Below, one piece after another: positions 21,140 through 32,543 of a stretch of DNA of 64,000 nt. Position 1 is the stretch's first letter, and the number at the start of each line of letters is the position of its first letter. The stretch comes from Escarpia spicata. Its lineage: Eukaryota > Annelida > Polychaeta > Sabellida > Siboglinidae. Position numbers and translations under genes: made by a program. The DNA is taken from contig OZ023214.1 of the NCBI GenBank assembly GCA_963995525.1, forward strand, positions 54,068,839 through 54,132,838. The letters are read 5' to 3'. Under the pieces are notes generated by a model that saw only the letters and a program-made list of their open reading frames with translations, did no database searches and was not told where the DNA came from.

Positions 21140-23400
21140 TCAGCACATAGTGGGACCTGATGTTTATTTGTCTTTTCCATGACCTGATGCATTATGAAGA
21201 TAGCATCTATAGTTCATCAGATTTTCCAAACTGCTCTTCTAACAGACATGCATCGGTGATGTCACGTATTCTCGTAACTATCATCTTACGGAAGACTTCA
21301 CCCGGAACAAAAAAAAAAGTACATAGTTTGAGGGTGTTAACTTGCATCCTTTCTTAGGTACTAGATTGTTAATAATTTAAACACCAATATGTTGATAATA
21401 TTTCTTGATGCCATGCTATATTGCATATTTAGAGGAACATTTTCCTTTTCTCTACCTGCTTTCAGGGACAGCAGTTATGCAATGTGCACTAGACGCTTTC
21501 CTTGGTTCCATTGCTGTATCAGCATTCTGTATATCTTCACCAGTTTGTATGAAAATGTTTGTGGAAATAGATTTCCCCACACTTTAGAACATGTGCTGGA
21601 GCCATTTTTATATTTCCGTCACCATCCTTTTGCACACATGATATGTTTACGAAGCTTATTACTGGCTTCTCGCATGTTTCTGAACTGGTTATGCTTATTG
21701 TTTTTCTTGAAATCTTGTTCCATATGCTTTATCTTTCCCTCAAGTTCCTGTCTCTTGTGAATTCGTTTTACCTTCATCACAAGTCTGTTATTGTCTCTGT
21801 ATATTTCTCCCGTCTCCTTATTTGACGTGTTCTTCACATAATCTATGCTGGTTTTCGTTTTCCTTTCCTCATGCTACGTTACTATGATTGATGGAATATT
21901 TGTTTTCTGTGTTTGAAGCCAAACACGTTCACTGTGATTTAATTCGTTGACTGTTTGAAGGTCCTCTACTGCTCTATCACCGAGACCCAGTAGTGGTTCA
22001 AAGGCTCCACAAATCTTTATCTGGAACATATTATGGTTTGTTTCTTTATGATGAAGTCATTTCACATCATATGTCTTCAATATGGCGTTTGAGGTATAGT
22101 TGTGCAATGACAAGAAAGTGATCTGTTCCAAGTTGCGCTGCTCGGTATGTTCTACAGTTCGTTTGCTGACAAATTAATATTTACTGAAGAATAAGGTAGT
22201 CTATTTTTTATCATTCGTCAATCTGGTGATATCCGTGTGACTCTTCTCGTGTTGAAATGTAGAACTACTGTGTTGGAAACAACCAAGTCATTTATTACAA
22301 CTGCAGCAACTGATGCCATCGGCTTTTAGCATAATCTCGTACAAATTCTCCAACAGGTTCCGGCCAGAAATAATGTTGGTAATCGCCTTCTTTGACATTG
22401 CAATTGCCCTGTACTTGTAGTTCTTTACCCTTTTGGATGGCACTGATCTTTGACTGCAGTAGGTCCAGGAAGTCTTTGTGCTGTTCATCGGAATAAAAAC
22501 AGTCTGGTGCATATCTGTATGACGTTTTGGACACCGGTTCTGGATTTGACCCTGACACAAAGCATTCTCGAGAGGCGACCTTGTAAGACAGCAGACCTTT
22601 CGGATCAGAGGATTAATGTCTGGATATCATTCTCTCTTTCAGAGTGAATAATTTTGTATCAATTTTGTTGGAATGTTACATCTATGTCACTATACCAGTT
22701 CGCTTCGGATACACTTTCAATGTTGATATTACATTTCTTCAATTCATATAGTGGTAGATCGAGCTGTCCGTCCACGTGTAGTATCCTTACTTTCCATGTT
22801 GATATGGATGTTTAGAGAAAATCCATGACCCGCGGATTCTTAGCACCCCGTATGTCACACTGTTTTCCAGTAGTAAGCTCCATTTATGTGTTTGTACTTG
22901 CAAGCTTTGGGTGCGACGTCATTAGGAGGTTCCAAAGTTGTAGATACCGTTGGCTCTTTTTTAAAAAGCTCTGTATTTGGTTGCTATTTCCTCCAACCTG
23001 GGGACCCATTTCCCACCTCAAGATGCTCCTCAGCTCTAAGACCTTTGGCATTTTCACGAGCTTGTCCAGTTTTCGTGTAGCGCTTTACATTCGGCTTTTT
23101 GAACATGATGACTGGTTAATTAATTGGAATTTATTTCATCCATCCCGGGGTGTCACGTTCAACACCAATATTTTATGTAATGCGTTCTACTAGATGAGTC
23201 ACTTGACACCGCTTCAGACGGGACTGGATTTGGTGCAGAACCTGGACATATCGTATTTACATGTCCACGTACCGTCATGTCACGAGTTCATCATAGTTTG
23301 GAATGCGGATATGATTATTGCTTGCGTGTTTAGACTAAACGGTTCTCTTGTGTTCCTTCAAGTCAGTTGTAGGTTTTAAGCAGCAGATCGATCGTGTATT
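21140..23400 (-). pseudogene. RTE-like LINE: endonuclease and start of reverse transcriptase, decayed
   Basis: Minus-strand pieces in changing frames spell an APE-type endonuclease. GQLDLPLYELKKCNINIESV then SEANWYSDID (about 22760-22690) resembles the N-terminal catalytic region. Next come ERENDIQ, then LQSKISAIQKGKELQVQGN with GDYQHYFWPEPVGEF (22460-22330), and TDHFLVIAQLYLK near 22110, the C-terminal SDH-type block. A linker follows (MKVKRIHKRQELEGKIK, 21780s). The start of the RT fingers follows (TIDAIFIMHQVMEKTNK, near 21170), where the element is cut off. Stops and frameshifts are many. Target-primed reverse transcription by such LINEs normally yields 5' truncation, so loss of the 3' part here implies a later deletion. 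Confidence 0.65.
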
Positions 23401-23464
23401 ATTTGCGTTCTTTTAACGATTGTTTTGCCATGATCTTGTTGATCTTTAAGTTTTTCTGCGGACA

Positions 23465-23570
23465 ATAATAATAATAAGCTTTATTTATACACCATCAAAT
23501 CTGGGACTTATGCCCCGTTCATGGTTGTTTACAAAATCTGCAAACATCTAAGATACATAAAATCGCATTT
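23465..23570 (-). mobile_element. LINE 3' end (same family as 4590-4700)
   Basis: Read on the minus strand it gives GAACGGGGCATAAGTCCCAG then ATTTGATGGTGTATAAA and a TTATTATTATT tail at 23465. It is a 5'-truncated tail with no coding part left next to it. Confidence 0.6.
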
Positions 23571-23575
23571 AATAT

Positions 23576-24042
23576 ACTACTGGTGCTGCTGCTACTACTA
23601 CTATTACTACTCCTATTAATACCGCTGTTACTGCTACTACTATTACAACAACAACAAAACAACAAATACTACTAATAATAATAATACGACTACTACTACT
23701 ACTACTATTACTACTACTATTACTACTACTACTACTACTACTACTACTATTACAGCTACATCAACACTAACAACAACAACAACAACAGCAACTACTACTA
23801 CGTCTACTATTACTATTACTACTATTACTACTACTACTACTACGACTACTACTACTACTATTACAGCTACAACAACAACAACAATAACAACAACAACAGC
23901 AACTACTACTACTATGACTACTACTACTACTACTACTACCAATACTACTACGACTACTACTACTACTTCTACTACTACTACTACTGCTACTACTACTACT
24001 ACTATTACTACTACAATCACTACTACTACTACTGCTCCTACT
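23576..24042. repeat. compound (ACT/ACA/ATT)n trinucleotide array
   Basis: About 465 bases of ACT, ATT, ACA and GCT triplets without stop codons on the minus strand, giving an artefactual Val-rich frame. Confidence 0.95.
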
Positions 24043-24089
24043 TAAACCTATTTACAGTCAATAGGAGCATGTATATCAAGTAAAGCTTT

Positions 24090-24540
24090 AAGTACAGACC
24101 AATGTACCTGCAAGTTATCATTTGTCGGATTTCTAAACAGATCTGATTCCAGAATACCATTATTGAAAGCAGTAATGACAATTGTATGTATATATAAGGT
24201 TTATAAGAAATCGTCTTTTTGGATTGTGACGGTGTTCTACAAATATTGACATAAACAATTATAGTATGATGATCGGATAAACTACCAGAAAGTGAAAGTT
24301 TCTTTAATAGTTTTATAAGCTAAATCATGTATAAAAAGATCAAGCCAGTGGCCATGAATGTGTGTGGAAAACGTATCATGCTGTTTTAAATGAAATAAGG
24401 TCAGCATACCAGAGAAAGAAGTAGTTATAGATGTAGGTGCATCCAAATGAAGATAAATCACCAAATAAATGTAAATCTTAATGAAAAATAGTCAGATTAT
24501 TAAGAAGATATGTCAAACGGTTCACAACTTCTTCATGATT
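24090..24540 (-). pseudogene. LINE endonuclease fragment (CR1/L2-like)
   Basis: The minus-strand frame at 24464-24282 reads LHLDAPTSITTSFSGMLTLF then HLKQHDTFSTHIHGHWLDLF. This matches the GDFNxHxD...QHV..PTHxxGHxLDLVI region of APE endonucleases, with the catalytic His retained (HIHGHWLDLFIHD). After a stop, SLSDHH-like sequence follows and then FNNGILESDLFRNPTNDNLQ near 24150. These continue the typical EN-RT linker. The piece lacks both ends and has stops. Confidence 0.65.
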
Positions 24541-25245
24541 CAGTTTTAGGTATATTTTATTGCAATAAAAAGAAACGCACAAACAGGTTTTGTAACTTAA
24601 TCATTTAACAAAGTTGTTGACAATTTTGAAAGTAAACACTGCCGAGCGGCGCAAGTGAACAATATTTGGTAAGCTGAGTGTGACAGGGCAGAATTGTTTC
24701 AAGAAACTAGTCAAAGTATGTCAATAGCTTTAACTATGCTTAGGTTATGTTGATTTATTGGTGCTGCAGCGCTTTACAAGATACACAATACTAGAAGTAA
24801 TATTCAAAATAATGAATACGCTATAATGAACGTTTCATGAAGAATAAATGTTAAAGGTAGACAACATGCCACGTCCTCTAGCGATTGAGTATTCTCATAT
24901 GGCCGCATTGTTTGTTTATTTTACATTCTTTAAGCAATGTCAAAATCAAATTGTCTACTAAGAAAACATATATAACGACAGTGCAATCAACTTCACGAAA
25001 CATATCTTAATTCGGTTATTTTAAGACGACATACATATTTACATGATAGTGCAATTGTAATGTTTAAATGTTATTATTTTTTTGGTTTATCGCTGAAACG
25101 TGAAAATGGCTCATGCATCCCAACCTTCCCGTAATACGGAGAGTATCGAACCACAACTAAGTTTGTGTGTTGGAGTTTAGTGCGCGCAGCTTTCGTGTAA
25201 TAGTCGAGCCATTACTAGCTTTGTGTATTTTATGTATATGTTCCT
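24541..25245. other. no feature seen
   Basis: AT-rich sequence without coding or repeat signal. Confidence 0.35.
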
Positions 25246-25249
25246 CTTC

Positions 25250-26335
25250 TAAATCAATAGCTGTAACTTAGCATATTAGCAGTAACTACCTTCAATGTCT
25301 TTGGTATCCAGCCTTTTGTCGGACTTCTTCTTCTTGCGTATGATTCAAGGAGGGAGGGGTCAACACGCCTCGCACTTAAGATCCTAAAGTCAGGCGCATG
25401 CTGTCCCGTCCAGCCCGACCAGATCGCCGTTGCATTTATGTAGCGGGCACTCACTGATGATGTAGAATGCAGTCTGTCTATCAGCACTGCAATCGCACGA
25501 AGCTGACGGTGCCAGCCCCATCTGATTCATGTTGTGTTTGAATCTTCCGTAGCCTGTTCTTATGCGGCTGAGGCGCACCAGTGAGGTCGTGTCCGATTGG
25601 TTTTGTTGATGGGACTGGGTTGAATTCCCTAAATATATTCGGATTATTTATAGTACTGTCGTGCATATTTCCTCTTTACTGTTCATGTTTAGTGCGGTAA
25701 GTACAATAGCTTTGTATCTGGTGTCATTTCCCGTTTATCAAAGACACGAGGTCGAGCGCCCAAAAGCTGAACTCGCTCATTGTAATCGGTATTTCGTCAT
25801 CAATATCAATCATCTGAGAGAGGTGACTTCCCAAATATGGAAATGAGATACATTTTCCATAATTGCATCATGTATCTGTATCGAGGGCATGGGACTTGTT
25901 TGTTTTGTTGCTGGTTGGAATGGTTGGTTGGAGTATTTTAGTTTTCTTGTTGTTCGAATTTAACCCCATACTTTCATATGTTTCTGTGAAAGTGTATACT
26001 ATTTTGTCTATGTCTTCTTCTGAGTGAGCACAGACTTGAGCATCATCTGCATACTGAAGTTCAATAATGCTTGTAGTTGTAGTTTTGTTTTTGTCTTCAG
26101 TCTGCTTAATACTTAAACGTTAGTGCGATATTTTATATGCATGCCGGCAGGAGGTTTTCCAGTCGTAAGTTGTAAAAGTGCAGCAAGAAAGATGGAGAAA
26201 AACGTTGGTGCAATGGCACATTCTGTTTGTGAAATTTCATATTTCGATAATTTCGTCTTAATAATTTCAGATTTGTGGGCAGTGTCCTGTGGACTCCAAA
26301 CAATTACTGTCAAAAGTAATGATGTACGAGTGTTA
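25250..26335 (-). pseudogene. non-LTR retrotransposon reverse transcriptase, 5'-truncated
   Basis: The minus strand starts inside the RT palm: CAIAPTFFSIFLAALLQL (26230s; the usual form is QGCVLAPTLFSI). It continues ELQYADDAQVCA at 26075-26035, keeping the catalytic YADD. Next come MKVWG-type thumb remnants, SIQIHDAIMENVSHF, and in the 3' part RLSRIRTGYGRFKHNMNQMG with LAPSASCDCSADRQTAFYII and SECPLHKC (25578-25440). The last part is the cysteine/histidine-rich C-terminal knuckle typical of this LINE group. Frames change at least four times. The catalytic motif survives but the ORF does not. The element lies on the same strand as its neighbours at 21.1-24.5 kb but is a different family. Confidence 0.75.
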
Positions 26336-26489
26336 CATTGTTGTTAAACGACCTGCTGTATACAGTTAGCTCAGGTCTCCAATACGTCACTTCGCCTGTG
26401 TTGAATGGCGACATAATTTTGCTAATTACTGTTGCCGATTGCTTGAAGATGAAAAGAACTTATTAACTGACTCATGTCGGCCACTGGTG

Positions 26490-26665
26490 TCGAACATTAG
26501 TGGTTTCAATCATCCGTCTTCAGATCCCTCTGTCTGTCATTGCCGTCTTCAACTCCTCCATCTCTAGAGCGACATCTTCCTTTAAGCATCTTCCGATGTA
26601 AGTTGCTGCTGGTCTTCCTGCCTTGGTTCTTCTATGTGTGGGTTGCCACAAGATGGTTATGTCTG
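26490..26665 (-). pseudogene. LINE C-terminal fragment
   Basis: The minus-strand frame reads TILWQPTHRRTKAGRPAATY then IGRCLKEDVALEMEELKTAM and TDRGI before a TGA. The LWxPTHGxRxxGRPxxTY and ExLKxxMxDR pattern marks the C-terminus of a common APE-type LINE ORF2. Only this piece remains. Confidence 0.65.
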
Positions 26666-26734
26666 TAGCAGTGGCCGTCTAGTTGTTTGACAAGTGTTTT
26701 CATCATTGTCCATGATCACCTATTTCGAATTCGC

Positions 26735-26930
26735 TACTATCAGAACTGATCAGTCAGACACAGGAGCTTCTAATACGTGTGGACAAATCATATGCAAGGA
26801 TTGGTTTAAAGATTAATCCTGGAAAATAAACAAATTTATTGCATTCAACCAATTAGGAAACAGTAAACAACAGTAGAGTCTGTGCTACTCTACAGATGCG
26901 AAACATGGACAGTGACTACTTATTAAAGTG
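26735..26930 (+). pseudogene. LINE reverse transcriptase fragment on the opposite strand
   Basis: The plus strand reads ELLIRVDKSYARIGLKINPG K with a stop and then TNLLHSTN. After a frame change comes SVLLYRCETWTVTTY, corresponding to the LLYGCETWT motif that follows the RT domain. It is oriented opposite to 26490-26665 and about 70 bases away, so the two are either an inverted pair or separate insertions. Confidence 0.55.
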
Positions 26931-27558
26931 AATAACAACCACAATTGCTTGAATTTTTATTATGCTAGCTTACACCCACCCGTGGAGCACCGTAATAATG
27001 GCAGCTGTTATCACCATTACAATATTGGCATTCTAAACTAGCTTATGCTTACCATTTAATTTCTGTTGTCGATAATTACGGCATTGCGTGCAACCGAAAC
27101 GAATTTCACGGTAAATCAAATGTAACTTCGTCGTAGCGCCATCGTCTCGCCATTCAATTCGGCAACTTAAAAAGTAAATAACTCTAAATAACTGTCGTTG
27201 TGTTTTCTTAAATACGTTGCCAGTTGCTAGGACAAAAGCCACAAGTCCAAGGAAACGAACAAATATAGAAAGCGGCGAATGGCTCTCGCTTCTTCGGAGA
27301 ATACGCAGTTAGAATGATCCAAAGTTAGTGTAATAATACTTATATAGATTACATCCTGCTGTGTGTTTCCATGTTGACCAATCCAAAAATGCCACAAATA
27401 TTAAATAAATTAATCATTACAAATCATACGCTGTCCGACTGGCCTTCCTCGATTTTTCGGAAAAGTTCAGAGTGACCTCATCGACGACAATTAAGCTCAA
27501 AGCACCGCCACTTCCCATACATGTAAGCTTTTCTGCAACATAATTAACAGCGCGCGCG
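26931..27558. other. no feature seen
   Basis: Non-coding, no repeat of note. Confidence 0.35.
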
Positions 27559-27854
<296 letters not shown>

Positions 27855-27984
27855 GCAATAAACTTCACCAGAAGACGTCTAGACTATCTCTACTCGTTTT
27901 AGAGAAGTCCTTTTATAATGACCACTGCACACAGTCCCAATATACAGAAGTAATTTTACTGGTACAATGGTAATTTAAACCTCG

Positions 27985-28080
27985 TGTATGCGCGTGCATG
28001 TGTGTACGTGCGTATGTGTACGTGCGTATGTGTACGTGCGTGTGTGTGCGCGCCCGTGTATGTGTGTTTGTGTGTGTGTA
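27985..28080. repeat. GTGCGTATGTGTAC-type imperfect GT-rich repeat
   Basis: ACGTGCGTATGTGT occurs about three times in a GT-rich stretch. Confidence 0.7.
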
Positions 28081-28180
28081 AGAATCCCACCGAGGGGGTC
28101 ATATCGCTGTAGTACGTATTGTAATCCCGCTCTGTCTTTAAATTTTGCCATGCTTATTTAACTCCCATCTTTTTGTGTGG

Positions 28181-28560
28181 GGAGCGGTAGTCGCGCGGTA
28201 GAGTGCCTGACTGTCGATCAAGGGGACGGTGGCTCGATTCCACCTGCGGCCGTTTATAAATTTAGGCAATTTCGTTCACCCGACGTTGCCTGTGTCTTTC
28301 GGAAGAGACACTGAAAGCAGTTTGTCCCTTCAGCCCGGAGTCTATGCTAGGGGAAGTAAAAGATCCCACTCACAGAGTGGTGGTATCTATCTCTAACCCA
28401 CTGGATCTTGTTCCCAGCGGCCGGAGTTGCTTCCCGGTCGGACGTATGAGAGACGCCGAGCAGGCAGTGTAGACAGTATAATACACTGTAGCATTGGACC
28501 GACAGGGTCCTATTTGAATGTACACACATATAGTCCCATAGAAGGGTGTCATGCAACCAT
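28181..28560 (+). mobile_element. tRNA-derived SINE
   Basis: The head at 28181-28252 looks like a tRNA. It has a box-A-like GTCGCGCGGTAGAGTG and a box B, GGCTCGATTCC, inside a perfect T-arm (GGTGG...CCACC). The body contains CTTTCGGAAGAGACACTGAA and GTAAAAGATCCCAC, phrases like those in the central part of Deu-type SINEs of deuterostomes. Polymerase III transcription from the internal promoter is expected for this class. The 3' end is not sharply defined. The acceptor and anticodon stems do not pair well, so it is not a functional tRNA. Confidence 0.65.
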
Positions 28561-28816
28561 GACTATTGCAATTTAATTCTCACATTTTCTTTTGGTGTAT
28601 AAAGACCCTTATCTCATCTTGAAACATGAAACTGTAGACACATATACTCGAACAATAGTTGTTGTTATAATGTAATTTATGCATAAATACAGTTTGCATT
28701 ATTTATTAAGAGTCTAGATCAAACACGTGTAGCTGATGTTCTTATTTCGTTTGCAATAGTCCACGTACAGTATAGGGCACGTTTTGTTTTGATGGAAATA
28801 CATACATTGTTACTTT

Positions 28817-29376
28817 GTGAAATGTTGTTTATTCTGTTTTTATCATATTCGTGATCTTCGCCGTATTCGCCAGTATATGTCATTTTCTGTTGCTAAGACT
28901 ATTGCAACAGCGCTTGTTAGTAGCAGACTTGACTATTGCAATTCCCTCCTTTATAATATCGCTAGGAAGGATATCACAAAACTTCAGCGTGTCCAAAATT
29001 GTCTAGCAAGAGTAGTTACAAGATCTCCTCGTTTTTCTCGCTCTGTGCCACTTTTGAAGTCTTTGCATTGGCTTCCTGTACGATATCGTATAATATTTAA
29101 GATCTGTACCACTACATACCAGGCACTGTCCAATAAGCAACCATCTTATTTGCATTTATTGCTTACTCCTGTAAGAAAATCTATGCAGCTTCGATCACCT
29201 AGTTCTGACCTACTTTTTGTTCCTAGAGTCAACACTAACATTGGAACTAGGGCTTGTTCTGTTGCTGCACCAACTCTTTGGAATATGCTTCCTCTTAGTG
29301 TTAGATCAGTTAAAAATATTACAAAATTCCGTCGTCATTTAAAAACGTATCTTTACAACCTTGCTTATCCACCGTA
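28817..29376 (+). pseudogene. L2/CR1-like LINE, C-terminal RT region, 5'-truncated
   Basis: A 186-codon open frame covers FYHIRDLRRIRQYMSFSVAK, SRLDYCNSLLYNI, LQRVQNCLARVVTRSP, SLHWLPVRYRIIFKICTTTY, VAAPTLWNMLPLSVRS and LKTYLYNLAYPP. This is the region after the RT domain up to the natural C-terminus, with the residues usual for L2/CR1 elements (LDYCNSLLY, LHWLPV, LWNxLP, KTxLF). There is no internal stop, so the insertion is relatively young. The ATG at 28817 is incidental; the true ORF began far upstream and was lost by 5' truncation. The 3' UTR runs on to about 29521. Confidence 0.85.
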
Positions 29377-29521
29377 GCACCATAGCGCCTTGACCCATCT
29401 GTTGACAACTGGAAAGCTACTTATGGATTTTGAGATTGACCAACCCTTTTGTTTTGATGCGCCTCTGAGCTTGGTTTCCAAGGATTTAGGCGCAATAGAA
29501 GTTATCTTATTATTATTCTTG
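29377..29521 (+). mobile_element. 3' UTR and tail of the L2-like LINE
   Basis: The UTR has GCGCCTCTGAGC and TTAGGCGC, a stem-loop-like pair near the end, then AATAGAAGTTAT and a TTATTATTATT tail. The tail is interrupted at about 29522. Confidence 0.6.
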
Positions 29522-29832
29522 AATTCCGGGAGATTCATCAGCGGTTCTGCATGCTTCCCGTGTCGCGCTGTCTCGTCGCGCTGACTCGGATCTTTACGTC
29601 GAAAGAGTGGGGAATGTCGTTGGAGATTTCTCGCCGGAACTTCAGCGGTTCAGCACGTCAGAATACGTCTCCCGTGGTGCCACGCTGTCTCGGATAATGA
29701 CATCGGAAGATTGGGGAGATGCTTTTGGAGATTTTATGTGAAAGTTGAGGAGATGTGCCTGCATTCCGGGAGACCGGGAGATACACCCAAATTCAAGGAG
29801 ACTCCCGGAAATTCCGGGATAGTTGGCAGGTA
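29522..29832. mobile_element. ~310-bp unclassified insertion within the LINE tail
   Basis: The LINE's ATT-rich tail is split: TATTATTATTCT occurs before (29510-29521) and after (29833-29844) this segment. The insert is rich in CCGGGAG/TCTCCCG phrases, for example ATTCCGGGAGA at the left and CTCCCGGAAATTCCGGGATA at the right. It ends AGTTGGCAGG. It also carries two related halves (GACTCGGATC...GGGGAATG near 29585 and TCTCGGATAATGACATCGGA near 29690). No coding capacity. Terminal inverted repeats are not clear, so the class is undetermined. Confidence 0.45.
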
Positions 29833-29844
29833 TTATTATTCTGA

Positions 29845-30474
29845 CCTCATATATTTTGTATACTATTGTAGCATTGCAGCTGTGTGATATTGTTAATGCA
29901 AATTATATTCGCATCGTCCAAGTAATGTACTATCACCTGTTAACATTCATCATCGCCAGGGCAAGAGCTCTGTTGTTAGACGGAAGAATCCAACCAATTC
30001 TTAAAATAAAAATATAATGAACACACAAACCATTGTTTTTTATTAGTTGTGCATATTGCATGCGAGTATAAAAGTTTAATATTTATCATAATGAAATGTT
30101 ACTCCTCTGATGTCGGTATCAGAGTTTCATAAATAATGAACACAAAACGGTCGAATTAATAACTTGGCCAACTTGATGAAGGTTAACATGCTATGGTTGT
30201 AAACACACTTGAGTGCCTAAGAAAAGATGACCGGGTCAGAGATACCAGTGAAGTGTCAAAGATACCAGTGAAGTGTCAATGAGATGCCAAGGAAAATGTC
30301 AGACATTCAAACTAAAACATTGCGATACCAATGCAATTATAATGGAATGCCAAGAAAAAGTTAACGCGTCTAATTTACACATTTTCACAGTTAAACATAT
30401 AGCATGGGAACAATTAGACATATCCTTGAACGGGGTGATGATCCAGATTATCGGTTATTAATAGTATATGTATA
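29845..30474. other. no gene seen
   Basis: Short duplicated phrase GATACCAGTGAAGTGTCAA near 30241-30278. Otherwise unremarkable. Confidence 0.35.
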
Positions 30475-30825
30475 TTTTACAACGTCAACATAGTATTGAT
30501 ATTTGTGAGACAATGCGTCTCTTTTAATAGCAAGAATTAAACTTACATTGGAGCTATAGTTGAAACTTGAAACGTGCGGTCTTGGCCCGAGAACAGAACT
30601 GGCACAAGAGAAAAGTAAAGGAGGCCATCTGCATCAAACAGAGAGCCCATACAATGAACCGAGATCAGAGATCCCACCTGCCCGTCATCTACAACCAGAT
30701 CATTCTGAGCCGCGTCACATGACATCAGTGAGTAATCAAGATCCGCTGTAGATGGATCGAAACGTTGTAAGTTCCAACTATAGCTACAACGTAAGCCAGT
30801 TTCTCTGAACTTTCCGTAACTTGTT
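30475..30825 (+). mobile_element. Penelope-like element 3' fragment
   Basis: The frame 30571-30723 reads REQNWHKRKVKEAICIKQRA then HTMNRDQRSHLPVIYNQIIL. This matches the C-terminal segment after the GIY-YIG endonuclease of Penelope-like elements (the usual form is KRKVKEAIxIK...LNRDxGxxLPxIYD). Coding sequence is flanked by an inverted pair: CTTACATTGGAGCTATAGTT at 30542 and its near reverse complement at 30775-30795. Related non-coding flanks recur at 39810-40030. The RT and GIY-YIG core are absent. Confidence 0.55.
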
Positions 30826-31303
30826 TCGTGCTGTGACTTCTAACGTTGTTTATTTCACTTCTATGTTACAGCTATGTTAGATGTGTGCTTAGGTGTAACT
30901 TATTGGGGTGGACGTCGTTATAGTAATGTCGAGCCGTCACATGTGGACCCTGGCCCTGTCAGTGTCTCTATGTAGGCGTAATAGGGAACACCTGTGGTCT
31001 ACGACCTTTACATCTCGTTTTCTTGTTATCTATAACAGCTTCAGATGCTTGAACAATTGTAACAGTTTGTATTTAGTACATATCTAATTTCAGAGAAGTA
31101 CCTCTGGTCTAATTTTAGTGTTTAAAATGTATTCTAATTCCCATTTCATACTATTTATTATGGCAATTTTACCATGCCTTTTGTAAAGGCAATATCTCTT
31201 TTCAATGGATCCTGTTATATCATTGTGTATTTTTGACACTTATGGCTACTAACTAGTGTCTATTACTGCAAGGCATCCATCAAGTGACGGACATTTGCTA
31301 GTA

Positions 31304-31336
<33 letters not shown>

Positions 31337-31865
31337 TAGCATAAGGTTGTTCGGTGACTGCGACATGACGTGATTTTGCGATATACAAAACTGCATGGAT
31401 GCCTACCAATTCAGGTTTTCCATAATAATTACAGAAATTTATAACAGATTACAGTATTACGGAAATTGTCGCCGTATTCGGAGAACATTATTAGATATAA
31501 GACTACGTTATCGTAAAGCTAATTAAAAATAATGGCACCCCAGATGTCACGACAACTTCGTAGCCGATGACAAAACATGGTCGTCATTTACTTGCTATCA
31601 ATATCTATATGCCTATTTGGGCAACACGAAATGAAGTCACCTAACCACAAGCATACACGAAGCCGATATTCTTTGTTGGCTGGCGGCCAACCAAGCGGCC
31701 CCGGGTGACTTGGCAATTAAAATCACCGTTCGATCACTTCAAACACGTTTTCAGTGTTTTGATTACCAGGGAAGAAGTTACCAGTAGTATGCAATACTTA
31801 GTTCCCTACGACGTCAGCATTGATAGTAACACAAAATTGACCGCTTCCAAAGCTGTTATAAAATG
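30826..31865. other. no gene seen; short (TA)n
   Basis: Contains a (TA)n run at about 31305-31330. No coding signal. Confidence 0.4.
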
Positions 31866-31879
31866 ATGTATCAAGCAAA

Positions 31880-32543
31880 GTACTTTACAATTCATGTGTG
31901 CTAAATATTTTATATATGTTTATATTTGCCTTTGTCAAAGTTTCTTCTCCATCGCTTTTTATTATTGTTCCCTGATTGTACTTTTATACTAAAGTGGATC
32001 TGGTTATGATCACTAGTTCCCATGTATTTTAACATTATCAACTAATTCATTTTGAGAAGAGAACACTAACTCCAACACATTCCCACCTGGTTGGTTTCAA
32101 AACATTTTGGGTACGGAAACAGTCCTGTATTAAAAGTAGAAACTGTTGGTCATCACCTATATCACCCAGTACTCTCTACTGATTTCCACTGAATTTGTCC
32201 ATGATTATAATCACCCATTATAACACATTCTCCTTTACTCATATCCTTTATAGCATTGTTCAGTTTTACATCATTCTTTTGTCGCATTTTAGAACTACGA
32301 GAAACTAGTCCATCAAATAGCTTCCTCGCAATCTGCTTCCCTTTTCAATTGTATTCCATATGCCTGTATAGATTCTTTAATATACAGAATGACTCCGCCT
32401 CCCCTTCTCTCTTCTCTGTCCTTTCTAAACATGGCATAACCCATTTGAGCTAATTCAGCATCTACCATGTTTTCATGTGTCCATGATTCTGTGACGCCTA
32501 TTATATCGAGGTCTATATCCGCTATCATGATGTATAAATGCAT
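31880..32543 (-). pseudogene. APE endonuclease of CR1/L2-like LINE
   Basis: The minus strand reads IADIDLDIIGVTESWTHENM (catalytic Glu in TESW), then MFRKDREERRGGGVILYIKE. After a frameshift comes KGECVIMGDYNHGQIQWKS (the GDYN/H block, near 32220), then QQFLLLIQDCFRTQNVLKPT R near 32090. Finally SDHNQIHFSIKV (SDH block, near 32000), RWRRNFDKGKY follows. The blocks are in the right order for an L2/CR1 endonuclease, the nickase for target-primed reverse transcription. One frameshift lies near 32330. It overlaps the end of ORF1 by frame, as expected of adjacent ORFs. Confidence 0.75.

Noticed and set aside
23643..24020. 125-codon Val/Ile-rich ORF resembling a membrane protein
   Set aside because: It is the translation of a trinucleotide array.
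28181..28252. Functional tRNA gene
   Set aside because: The T-arm is perfect but acceptor and anticodon stems do not pair, and SINE body follows.
30735..30770. Hammerhead ribozyme in the Penelope-like tail (CTG...GATCGAAACG)
   Set aside because: The GAAAC part is present but the CTGATGA core is CTGTAGA and only six bases remain for stem II, so the fold is not supported.
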